Part shown: in pieces, positions 21,886-29,581 of the stretch
How the letters are laid out: each line of letters starts with the position of its first letter
Position numbering within the stretch: position 1 is the first letter of the stretch
Assembly (NCBI RefSeq): GCF_001042655.1
Contig: NZ_AP012332.1
Location: 868,001 to 932,000 of the forward strand
Length of the DNA: 64,000 bases
Origin: Gardnerella vaginalis ATCC 14018 = JCM 11026
Lineage (GTDB): Bacteria; Actinomycetota; Actinomycetes; Actinomycetales; Bifidobacteriaceae
Direction of reading: 5' to 3'
Position numbers and translations under genes: made by a program
Notes under the pieces: generated by a model
What the model was told of the DNA's origin: nothing
What the model saw: only the letters and a program-made list of their open reading frames with translations
Databases searched by the model: none

Positions 21886-21898
21886 GATAATTATTATC
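21886..21898. promoter_or_regulatory. Fur-family-like palindrome upstream of adhP
   Basis: GATAATTATTATC is a perfect 13-base palindrome, extended by ATTA, resembling the Fur/Zur type operator GATAATGATAATCATTATC. It lies in the 305-base spacer (21755-22059) between tRNA-Gly and adhP. That spacer also has a dyad GATTTTT/AAAAATC (21938-21944, 21951-21957). Since the adjacent enzyme is zinc dependent, a metal regulator is conceivable, but AT-rich palindromes arise easily by chance. Confidence 0.3.
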
Positions 21899-22059
21899 AT
21901 TAAGCCAGAAATTTTTATAAAATTTTTCTTAAAATGTGATTTTTATCATGAAAAATCGTAAAAATAATGTAGAATAAAAGATAGCTTTTGCCAAACAGGT
22001 AAAAGAAAACTGAAAAGGTAATGTTTTTCAAAAATGAAGCATAGAACAAGGAGGTTTCT

Positions 22060-23070
22060 ATGAAGGCTATTGTTGCAACCAAAGATAAGAAGGCTCAGGT
22101 TGTAGAGAAGGAACTCCGCCCATTGGAATTTGGTGAGGCCTTACTCGATATGGAGTGCTGCGGCGTATGCCACACCGATCTTCACGTTAAGAACCAAGAT
22201 TTTGGCGATAAAACAGGCGTGGTTCTTGGACACGAAGGTATTGGTATTGTTAAGGAAGTTGGCCCTGGTGTTACAACATTAAAGCCAGGCGACCGTGCAT
22301 CTGTAGCATGGTTCTTCAAGGGTTGCGGACATTGCGAATATTGCACCACGGGCAGAGAAACACTTTGCCGTAGCGTTTTGAACGCAGGATACACTGCAGA
22401 TGGTGGCATGTCTCAAGAGTGCATCGTCGCAGCAGACTACGCAGTAAAGGTCCCAGAAGGCTTGGATCCAGCTCCTGCAAGCTCCATCACTTGCGCTGGC
22501 GTTACAACCTACAAGGCTATTAAGGAATCTGGCGTACATCCAGGCGAATGGCTTATTTTATTCGGTCTTGGCGGTCTTGGTAATCTTGCGTTGCAATATG
22601 CAAAGAACGTATTTGGTGCGCACGTAATCGCAGTAGATGTTAACGATGCTCAGCTTGAATTTGCTAAGGAATATGGCGCAGATTTGTGCGTGAACCCACT
22701 TAAGGAAAATGTTCCTGAATTTGCTATGAAGAAGGTAGGCGGCGCTCATGGCGCTGTCGTAACCGCTGTAAGCAAGGCTGCTTTTAACAGCGCAGTTGAC
22801 TCTGTGCGAGCAGGCGGCACTGTTGCAGCCGTTGGTCTTCCACCAGAAGACATGGAACTTAGCATTCCTCGCCTTGTTCTTGACGGAATCCGTTTGGTTG
22901 GATCCCTTGTTGGAACTCGTAAGGATTTGGAAGAAGCGTTCCAGTTTGGTGCTGAAGGCAAAGTTGTTCCACAGTGCCATATGCGCAAGATGGAAGACAT
23001 TAACGACATCTTCGACGAGATGCTCAGCGGTAAGATTCGTGGTCGAATGGTAATCGACCTCTCCCACTGA
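22060..23070 (+). CDS. adhP: Zinc-dependent alcohol dehydrogenase, AdhP type
   Basis: Interconverts ethanol and acetaldehyde with NAD in the cytoplasm. The 336-residue protein has the catalytic zinc ligands (Cys in GVCHTDLH, His in GHEGIG), the four-Cys structural zinc loop ([16 protein letters not shown]) and the Rossmann motif [16 protein letters not shown] lies 7 bases before the ATG. Codon use is more GC-rich and regular than in neighbouring genes, as in highly expressed genes. Single gene bounded by a tRNA and a terminator. In this organism it probably reoxidises NADH during fermentation. Confidence 0.92.
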   Translation: MKAIVATKDKKAQVVEKELRPLEFGEALLDMECCGVCHTDLHVKNQDFGDKTGVVLGHEGIGIVKEVGPGVTTLKPGDRASVAWFFKGCGHCEYCTTGRETLCRSVLNAGYTADGGMSQECIVAADYAVKVPEGLDPAPASSITCAGVTTYKAIKESGVHPGEWLILFGLGGLGNLALQYAKNVFGAHVIAVDVNDAQLEFAKEYGADLCVNPLKENVPEFAMKKVGGAHGAVVTAVSKAAFNSAVDSVRAGGTVAAVGLPPEDMELSIPRLVLDGIRLVGSLVGTRKDLEEAFQFGAEGKVVPQCHMRKMEDINDIFDEMLSGKIRGRMVIDLSH

Positions 23071-23089
23071 AAAAGAGATAAAATAAAAA

Positions 23090-23129
23090 AACTAAAAGCC
23101 ACTTAGCAAATGCTAGGTGGCTTTTAGTT
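23090..23129. terminator. Bidirectional terminator between adhP and the glycosyltransferase
   Basis: A 19-bp inverted repeat (23090-23108 and 23111-23129) with one G-T pair and a very short loop. T runs follow on both strands, strongest on the minus strand (TTTTTTTATTTT). Confidence 0.85.
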
Positions 23130-23176
23130 TATGTTTTAAGATGCTTTAAGATGTTTTAAGACTTAATTTTTGTACA

Positions 23177-24187
23177 CTATTTCAACGGAGGCATTGGCTT
23201 CCAATTAGGATCATGCAAAATTTTTCTGCTTGCAATCCAACCAGTAAAAAGCTTTTTAACACCACTTAAAATATGCTCACGATCTACAGCAACAAGCCTA
23301 ATAAACTCTTTTGCAGCAGTTAATGCCGTTCCAAGAGCAAACATAAATGGTCGATAATCGCCATGAATCATAAAGTATCGCGCCATAAAACCACGATTTC
23401 GCATAATATGGTAACGATTCATGTCAGAAGTAGAATTTAGTTGACGAACGCCAGCAATATCCCAATTAGGAATATTACGAGTTCTACGAAGAATAACATC
23501 TTTTACAACAATCGGATTCGTAACTTTGCTAGCAAGGTATCCGTAAGTTGTGTCATCCCAATAAATAAAATAATGCGGATCTGGCAAACCGATTTTCTCT
23601 ACAATATTGCGCTTAAACAATCCGCCTTCAAAGCACATAGTGTTCATAACGCGATACCCAGATGGTCCAAATGCTGCTGGAGCAATTGGATTAGGGATTC
23701 CAAGAGAAACAATAAATTTATATTGCCAATAAAAATCGCCACCGTCGTAGTCTAAACGGCTGCCTTGAATCACATCGTGGCTTTTAGTCCACTTTGAAAG
23801 ACGTTCAATAGATTCTGGAACAGTTTCAACATCATCGTCCATAACCCAGAACCACTGCGCGCCAAGTTCATACGCTTTTTTAACACCAGCACTAAAACCG
23901 CCAGCTCCCCCAAGATTGCTGCTTTGAGGCGCGTAAACAACGCGGTTTGAATCGCCAAAATTATCCACGCTAGCAGAACCCCAGCGACGTGTAAGAACAT
24001 CATCTAAATCTTGCACCATATCACGAGTTTTTTCACTCTTCTCATTGTCTACAACAACAATCCTCCATGGGCATTGATTTAATCGTTCAAAAGATTTAAA
24101 CAGATTTTCAAGCAACTCCTGACGCTTATAAGTAACTACAACAACAGCAAGCTTATCAATAGTATTATCATTTATAACTTCGCTCAT
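23177..24187 (-). CDS. Family 2 glycosyltransferase, galactofuranosyl/rhamnosyltransferase-like
   Basis: Transfers a sugar from a nucleotide donor to a glycan acceptor at the membrane. A GT-A fold begins with VVVTYKRQELL, the metal-binding DDD lies in FWVMDDDVETVP, and YFIYWDDTTYGYLASK is a catalytic-loop pattern seen in GlfT-like enzymes. No membrane segment; C-terminus is basic (RKILHDPNWKPMPPLK). No other cell-wall or polysaccharide genes are adjacent, so the acceptor cannot be guessed. Monocistronic, with no clear ribosome-binding site. Confidence 0.75.
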   Translation of the reverse strand: MSEVINDNTIDKLAVVVVTYKRQELLENLFKSFERLNQCPWRIVVVDNEKSEKTRDMVQDLDDVLTRRWGSASVDNFGDSNRVVYAPQSSNLGGAGGFSAGVKKAYELGAQWFWVMDDDVETVPESIERLSKWTKSHDVIQGSRLDYDGGDFYWQYKFIVSLGIPNPIAPAAFGPSGYRVMNTMCFEGGLFKRNIVEKIGLPDPHYFIYWDDTTYGYLASKVTNPIVVKDVILRRTRNIPNWDIAGVRQLNSTSDMNRYHIMRNRGFMARYFMIHGDYRPFMFALGTALTAAKEFIRLVAVDREHILSGVKKLFTGWIASRKILHDPNWKPMPPLK

Positions 24188-24300
24188 ATTTTTAATATTA
24201 CACTAGCATTGCCATCAATATTATTAATAAAATTCAAATTTTTTAGTACAAACTTCATTTTCAGATAAATGTTCATAGCATAAGATAAAAATAAAGTGTA

Positions 24301-24442
24301 GTTTCAGGGAAGGTGAAAATCCTTACTGGCGGTAACGAGGTAATTCTTGTATTAGTGAATTTTCTCGAAGCCCGCGAGCGGCAACGCGCTGCTGATTCGG
24401 TTAAAATCCGAAGCCAACGGTTAAAGTCCGGATGAAAGAAAC
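24301..24442 (+). ncRNA. FMN riboswitch (RFN element)
   Basis: Carries the conserved RFN blocks in order: CAGGGAAGGTGAAAATCC, TACTGGCGGTAA, AGCCCGCGAGC, GATTCGGTTAAAATCCGAAG, CCAACGG and GTCCGGATGAAAG. Helix P1 closes with GTTTC (24301-24305) and GAAAC (24438-24442). P1 ends immediately before the GGAGG site (24443-24447) of the next gene, with no room for a terminator, so FMN most likely blocks translation initiation of ribU. Confidence 0.93.
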
Positions 24443-24452
24443 GGAGGCTCTA

Positions 24453-25067
24453 ATGAGCATTTCACGCGAAAATAATCATAAAACAAGCAATCACACAGCA
24501 AATAATAAAGTAGCAAATAATCACGCAACTTACTCTGGCACAAACTATTGGTCAAGCGAAAAAATTGCTAAATACGCGCTATTTGTTGCGCTCTCTATTG
24601 CTGTAAGCTTTATAGAATTTCCACTTATTCCAGACCTAAGCTACCTTAAATACGATCCTTCGGGAATTGTGTGTTTAATTGCAGGATTTGCATACGGACC
24701 ATTCGCCGCTGCAATCGTAAGCGTGCTAGGATTTGCTCCACACTTCTTTACTAACCCGTTTGGCGCAATAATGGCAATATTGGTTTCAATGGGTGCGTCT
24801 GTTAGCGCTGCAATCGTCTACAAAAAAATTAGAACCAAAGAAGGCGCTATTATTTCGCTTATAGTTGGCTCTGTAGTTGCGATTGCTCTTGCAATAGTTG
24901 GAAATCTTATTATTACGCCATTTTATGCGCATATGAGCGTTGAACAAGTTGCCGCTCTTATAGTTCCAGCTCTGCTACCGTTTAATGCTATTAAGCTTGC
25001 GATTCATTGCGTAATAACTATGCTTGTTTATAAGCCTGTTTCAAAGCTTCTTAACTACAACAAATAG
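24453..25067 (+). CDS. ribU: Riboflavin ECF transporter S component
   Basis: Membrane substrate-binding subunit for riboflavin uptake. About 5-6 hydrophobic segments follow a polar, Asn/His-rich N-terminal extension of 30 residues. Motifs typical of RibU are YLKYDPSG after the first segment and GNLIITPFY near the end. The start is the ATG at 24453, 5 bases after GGAGG; an earlier in-frame ATG at 24432 lies inside the riboswitch and is rejected. The FMN riboswitch upstream fixes the vitamin B2 specificity. The energising ATPase-T protein follows 58 bases later. Confidence 0.9.
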   Translation: MSISRENNHKTSNHTANNKVANNHATYSGTNYWSSEKIAKYALFVALSIAVSFIEFPLIPDLSYLKYDPSGIVCLIAGFAYGPFAAAIVSVLGFAPHFFTNPFGAIMAILVSMGASVSAAIVYKKIRTKEGAIISLIVGSVVAIALAIVGNLIITPFYAHMSVEQVAALIVPALLPFNAIKLAIHCVITMLVYKPVSKLLNYNK

Positions 25068-25125
25068 CAAACAAATAGCATTAGCCAAAATAGCATTAGT
25101 CAATTAAGTAAAAAGCAAGCTGATT

Positions 25126-27471
25126 ATGCAAAGCAATAAAGTTATTCAAGATAAAACAAGTTGCAAAGTCGAAAAAAGCAATACGGATTATTTTGCTAAA
25201 AAAGATAATGCTGTTTCTTTGCAAAAAGTTCGCTTTAGCTACGATGGCGGAAAAACTTGGATTCTAGACGGAATAGATCTTGAAATTGCATATGGTCAAA
25301 GAATCGCAATCATTGGCAAAAATGGTAGTGGAAAGTCCACGCTAGCTAAAATTATTGCAGGACTTTCTTCCCCAGATTCTGGAATTGTTACGCTATGCGG
25401 AATAAAAGTTTTTGAAGCAAACAATGTTGATTCAAAAGCTTACCAAAAAGCACGAGAATCTATTGGAGCATTGTTTCAAAGCCCAGAAGACCAAATCGTT
25501 ACAACAGTTGTAGAAGACGATGTTGCTTTTGGGCTTGAAAACTTGTGCGCTTCTAAAGAATTTATGAAGCAAAATATAAGCAATGCTTTACGCGCTGTAA
25601 ACATGGAAAATCACCGTTTTAGCGACCCGAGCAATATGAGTGGAGGTCAGCAGCAGCGCGTTGCTATTGCATCGTCGATTGCTACAAAATCAAAACTTCT
25701 TGTATTAGATGAGCCTACAAGCATGCTTGATTCTTGCGCAAAAGAAGATGTAAATAAGCTTTTTAACAAATTGCAAACGAGCGGCACAACAATCGTACAA
25801 GTTACGCATAAGATTAGCGAATGCAAAAATGCGGATCGAATATTGATGCTAGAAAATGGAAAATTGCGTGATGTAAGTTTATTGGAATTAGATGAATTTT
25901 TCACGGAAAAATCGCCAGCTGTTATTGAATCAAAAAGCATGACGGAAAATGCAAAAAAATCAAATACGGCAATTGAAATATCTAATTTAAATGTGAGCTA
26001 TACAAATAGTCAAACTCCAATAATAAGAGACTATTCTCTAAGCGTAAAATCAGGCGAAATCGTTGCAATAATGGGAAAAAACGGGTGTGGAAAATCAACG
26101 CTCGCAAAAGCAATATGCGCACTTATTAAATACGATTCTGGCTCCATGTGCGTAAACGGAATAAAAATTAGCGAAAAAACAAGCAAATCGCAAATGCGAG
26201 AAATTCGCAAAAACATTGGTTACGTTATGCAATTGCCAGAACAGCAACTTTTTGCACAAACTGTTTTTGAAGACGTGGCATATGGGCCAAAAAACTTTGG
26301 ATTAGAAGGATGCGAATTAGATTCCCGCGTATTAAACACGCTAAAATCATTGCATATTGAACACTTAGCGCAAAAATCCCCATTCGAACTTTCTGGCGGA
26401 CAGCAACGACTAGCAGCAATCGCAGGTGTTTTAGCTTGCAATCCAAAAATTTTGGTTTTAGACGAGCCTACAGCAGGATTAGATTTTGAGTATGCAAAAA
26501 TCGTACTAAAAATTTTAAGCGATTTACACAATAAAGGCATAACAATTATTGTTATTACTCACGATCTAAACGAAGCAAAATCGCTTGGAGCGCGCATAGT
26601 TACGTTAGAATCGCGCAAAAAGAAGGAGATTCAAGAACACGCGCAAGACGAAAAGCTTGAAAATGCTAGCGAGAATGTTAACGAAAAGAAAAACGAAATC
26701 AAAAACAAGTCATTGCTAAGCTTATTCAATACGCGAATCATACTAATATCATGCTTAATTCTTATGTTTAGCGCGTTTAGTATTACAAACTTCTATCAAC
26801 TAGGAATTCTTGCACTATCAACGCTTGCTCTAATATTTCTCGCTAGAATATCACCTATAAAATTATTGTTGTCATTGCATATGTTTATTGCAATATTCGT
26901 ATTTTCTGGAATGTTTAATCTTCTAGTTGTGCATTCTGGAAGAGAAATTTTTAAAATTGGACCGCTATTAATAACAGATGATGGAATAAAGTTTGCAATA
27001 CTTTTCGCTTCAAGATTTTCGCTTGTTATACTAATCGGATCAATAATTGTACTAACAATAAGCCAAACGCAGTTGACTGAAGCGTGCGCGTCTATTATTT
27101 CGCCTCTTAGAATCATAGGATTGCCAAGTCAAGAAATTGCTCTTATTATGAGCCTCGCTTTGCGATTTTTGCCGACTCTTGCAAAAGAAGCAGAATCTGT
27201 AGCTTTAGCTCAAATTGCAAGAGGCGGAAACATAAAAGACGGGTCTATAAAAAAGCGATTGCAAGCAATAACATCTCTTATAGTTCCAGGATTTGCAAGC
27301 GTGATTCGGCACGCAAACACACTGGGACTTGCGCTAGATTCTAGATGCTACGTTCCTGGAGCTAAGCGCACGCACTTACATACGGAGAAAATGCGCTTAA
27401 AAGACTTTGCACTTTTAATAATTACATTAGCTATTGTGTGCGGAATAATTTTTGCTGGAATATTTGTATAA
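25126..27471 (+). CDS. Fused ECF transporter module: ATPase A, ATPase A' and membrane T component
   Basis: Energy-coupling part of an ECF vitamin importer in one 781-residue chain. First ATPase: Walker A GKNGSGKST 64-72, signature MSGGQQQR 171-178, Walker B LLVLDEP 191-197. Second ATPase: Walker A GKNGCGKST 317-325, signature LSGGQQRLA 422-430, Walker B at 442-448. A charged linker (about 497-528) leads to an EcfT domain (530-781) with about six membrane segments and the coupling motif ARG at 698-700, plus a second related motif ALDSRC at 736-741. The three are usually separate genes. Next to ribU under the FMN riboswitch, it likely serves riboflavin uptake, though it could serve other S components. 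Confidence 0.88.
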   Translation: MQSNKVIQDKTSCKVEKSNTDYFAKKDNAVSLQKVRFSYDGGKTWILDGIDLEIAYGQRIAIIGKNGSGKSTLAKIIAGLSSPDSGIVTLCGIKVFEANNVDSKAYQKARESIGALFQSPEDQIVTTVVEDDVAFGLENLCASKEFMKQNISNALRAVNMENHRFSDPSNMSGGQQQRVAIASSIATKSKLLVLDEPTSMLDSCAKEDVNKLFNKLQTSGTTIVQVTHKISECKNADRILMLENGKLRDVSLLELDEFFTEKSPAVIESKSMTENAKKSNTAIEISNLNVSYTNSQTPIIRDYSLSVKSGEIVAIMGKNGCGKSTLAKAICALIKYDSGSMCVNGIKISEKTSKSQMREIRKNIGYVMQLPEQQLFAQTVFEDVAYGPKNFGLEGCELDSRVLNTLKSLHIEHLAQKSPFELSGGQQRLAAIAGVLACNPKILVLDEPTAGLDFEYAKIVLKILSDLHNKGITIIVITHDLNEAKSLGARIVTLESRKKKEIQEHAQDEKLENASENVNEKKNEIKNKSLLSLFNTRIILISCLILMFSAFSITNFYQLGILALSTLALIFLARISPIKLLLSLHMFIAIFVFSGMFNLLVVHSGREIFKIGPLLITDDGIKFAILFASRFSLVILIGSIIVLTISQTQLTEACASIISPLRIIGLPSQEIALIMSLALRFLPTLAKEAESVALAQIARGGNIKDGSIKKRLQAITSLIVPGFASVIRHANTLGLALDSRCYVPGAKRTHLHTEKMRLKDFALLIITLAIVCGIIFAGIFV

Positions 27472-27499
27472 CTGATAACTGTAATATTTGCATATTGAG

Positions 27500-27526
27500 C
27501 GTATTAATCGTATTGAACGTATTGAA
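27500..27526. repeat. Tandem 9-bp repeat, three copies
   Basis: CGTATTAAT, CGTATTGAA and CGTATTGAA follow one another without gaps. A TATAAT hexamer lies at 27548-27553, and TTGAAC in the last copy is 20 bases upstream of it, a longer spacer than ideal for a promoter of yhbY. Confidence 0.55.
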
Positions 27527-27639
27527 CGCGGATTCTTAAGGTTAATGTATAATCCGATAAGCATTGAAAATTTAAGCGTTACAAGTAGATGATCAATAGT
27601 CGATAGTTGGTTGTCGATAATTGCGTTTAACAATATAGC

Positions 27640-27702
27640 GTTTTGACGTTTTAGTGTTTTAATGTTTTAATGTTTTAAAAATTGACGTTTTAGCGTTTTA
27701 CG
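27640..27702. repeat. GTTTTANN 8-bp tandem repeat, seven copies
   Basis: Five adjacent 8-base units (GTTTTGAC, GTTTTAGT, GTTTTAAT twice, GTTTTAAA) at 27640-27679, then a 7-base break and two more (27687-27702). The repeats sit in the 260-base leader of yhbY. Copy number could vary by slippage; no function is evident. Confidence 0.6.
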
Positions 27703-27731
27703 CATGTTGAACGCGATTTGGAAGGAAAATA

Positions 27732-28037
27732 ATGGCATTAACTAAAAAGCAGATTAAGCAATTGCGCGCGCTCGCTAACACTTTAAGCCCATTGCTTTAC
27801 GTTGGAAAAAACGATATTAGCGATGCTGCTGTTAAGCAAGCAGACGAAACAATGCAATCTCATGAGCTTATGAAGTGTGCTGTACAAGATGGCTCTGGAT
27901 TAAGTGCTAAAGAAGCTGCTGAAGAACTCGCAGAACATCTTGGTGCAGAAGTCGTGCAAGTAATTGGCAACCGTTTTGTGTTATTCCGCGTTTCAAATCG
28001 CGAAGATATTGACCACATTATGCTTGTTCGTGAATAA
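27732..28037 (+). CDS. yhbY: YhbY/CRM-domain RNA-binding protein
   Basis: Small (101-residue) ribosome-assembly factor of the CRM family that associates with pre-50S particles in other bacteria. It shows LTKKQIKQLRALANTLSPLL, the GKNDISD loop and a C-terminal GNRFVLFR strand, spanning the whole domain. TTGGAAGG lies 6-8 bases before the ATG. Ends at a strong terminator; transcribed alone or with the upstream transporter gene. Confidence 0.88.
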   Translation: MALTKKQIKQLRALANTLSPLLYVGKNDISDAAVKQADETMQSHELMKCAVQDGSGLSAKEAAEELAEHLGAEVVQVIGNRFVLFRVSNREDIDHIMLVRE

Positions 28038-28070
28038 AACTCTCTTAAAAAAAAATAGTAATACTGTATT

Positions 28071-28102
28071 AAAAGGCTTCTTAGAATTGTAAGAAGCCTT
28101 TT
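28071..28102. terminator. Bidirectional terminator between yhbY and rarA
   Basis: A 13-bp perfect inverted repeat AAAAGGCTTCTTA / TAAGAAGCCTTTT with a 6-base loop, bounded by A and T runs, lies between two convergent genes. Confidence 0.85.
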
Positions 28103-28113
28103 AATTATTGACT

Positions 28114-29487
28114 TTAGTTATTGTCAGCAGATTTGTGGAGAATATTGCGGATTTGAGATAAACGTTGCGAAATCTCGTGCTCGTAGCCGCGATTATTTGG
28201 GTGATAATATTCGCGACCAACTAGCTCGTCTGGCATATATTGCTGAGATGCAACAGCACCCGGATAATCGTGAGCATACTTGTAACCGTCGTGATTGCCC
28301 CAACTTTTCATCAAAGCAGTTGGCGCGTTACGCAGATGAAGAGGCACTTGACCAATATTTCCAGCATCAACATCTTGCAAAGCCTTATTAATAGCGTTGT
28401 AGCTTGCGTTTGATTTTGGAGCAGTTGCTACAGCAATCACAGCTTCCGAAAGAATAATCCGCGCTTCTGGCATGCCAATTAGAGCAACTGCTTGAGCTGC
28501 AGCAACAGTTACTTGTAAAATTTGTGGAGCCGCCATACCAACTTCTTCGGCAGCAGCAATCATAATTCGCCTTGCAATAAAACGCGGGTCTTCACCAGCT
28601 CTAAGCATTCGCGCTAAATAATGCAAAGAAGCGTCAACTTCACTTCCGCGCATTGATTTAATAAAAGCAGAAATAACATCGTAATGGTCATCGCCATCTT
28701 TGTCATAGCGAACTGTAGTAGTATCCATTACGTTAGAAACTATATCAGCAGTAATTACAGGCTTATTTTTACCATGCTGCAACGCAACATCTCCTGTTAC
28801 AGCTCCTGCTGCCGCTTCTAGAATAGTAAGAGTTTTGCGAGCATCTCCCCCACTTAAACGAATAATTGAATCTATTGCGTCTTCGTCGATTTTAAGCTGA
28901 TTATTAAGACCATTTTCGCTAGAAATTGCGCGTTCTATCAGAGTGTGCAAATCTTCAACACTAAGAGACTCAAGTTTAACAACTACTGATCTGCTAAGTA
29001 GTGGCTTAATGATTGAAAAACTTGGATTTTCGGTAGTAGCTCCAATAAAAGTTACATCGCGATTTTCTACGCTTGGAAGCAAAGCATCTTGCTGTGATTT
29101 AGAAAAACGATGAACTTCGTCAATAAACAGAACTGTTTCTTGACCTTTACTAACTAAACGCTCATGCGCTCGATCTAACACAGCTCGAACATCTTTAACT
29201 CCAGAAGTTACAGCAGAAAGCTCTTCAAACACGCGACCAGACTGTCTAGCCACAATATAAGCAAGCGTAGTTTTACCAACTCCTGGAGGTCCAAACAACA
29301 CAACAGAACTTGGAGCAGTAAGAGAACCTTTAGATTGTGGATTTGCAAGCCTGCGCAAAGGCGAACCTTCTTTTAGCGCATGCGACTGCCCCAACACATC
29401 TTCAATACTGCTTGGGCGCATACGCACTGCCAACGGACGCGTAACATCGCTAGGTGCACTACTTGCGGAAAATAAATCTTTCTCCAT
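28114..29487 (-). CDS. rarA: Replication-associated recombination protein A
   Basis: Clamp-loader-like AAA+ ATPase (RarA/MgsA) acting at stalled replication forks. Walker A GPPGVGKTTLA near residue 65, Walker B LFIDEVHRFS, sensor 1 in GATTENPSF, and the C-terminal MgsA tetramerisation domain (DHYDVISAFIKSMRGSDVD-like stretch onward). Length 457 is typical. A GAAC-N4-GTTC palindrome 25 bases upstream suggests SOS control. Monocistronic. Confidence 0.93.
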   Translation of the reverse strand: MEKDLFSASSAPSDVTRPLAVRMRPSSIEDVLGQSHALKEGSPLRRLANPQSKGSLTAPSSVVLFGPPGVGKTTLAYIVARQSGRVFEELSAVTSGVKDVRAVLDRAHERLVSKGQETVLFIDEVHRFSKSQQDALLPSVENRDVTFIGATTENPSFSIIKPLLSRSVVVKLESLSVEDLHTLIERAISSENGLNNQLKIDEDAIDSIIRLSGGDARKTLTILEAAAGAVTGDVALQHGKNKPVITADIVSNVMDTTTVRYDKDGDDHYDVISAFIKSMRGSEVDASLHYLARMLRAGEDPRFIARRIMIAAAEEVGMAAPQILQVTVAAAQAVALIGMPEARIILSEAVIAVATAPKSNASYNAINKALQDVDAGNIGQVPLHLRNAPTALMKSWGNHDGYKYAHDYPGAVASQQYMPDELVGREYYHPNNRGYEHEISQRLSQIRNILHKSADNN

Positions 29488-29511
29488 GAATACCAGCTTA
29501 CACTACATATA

Positions 29512-29523
29512 GAACAAACGTTC
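29512..29523 (-). promoter_or_regulatory. Candidate SOS (LexA) box before rarA
   Basis: GAACAAACGTTC fits the Gram-positive LexA pattern GAAC-N4-GTTC; read on the minus strand it is CGAACGTTTGTTCT, close to the full consensus. TATATG lies just downstream and may be the -10 box. Confidence 0.55.
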
Positions 29524-29581
29524 GATTGCATTCTGCATTCTGTGTTTTACCTTCTGTGCTCTGTTAGCACATTTTTAAGAA

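Noticed and set aside
22558..23067. 169-codon open frame on the minus strand inside adhP
   Set aside because: Opposite the well-conserved adhP with strong codon bias, which creates long antisense frames.
27640..27702. CRISPR-like array
   Set aside because: Units are 8 bases, contiguous and without spacers; no cas genes nearby.
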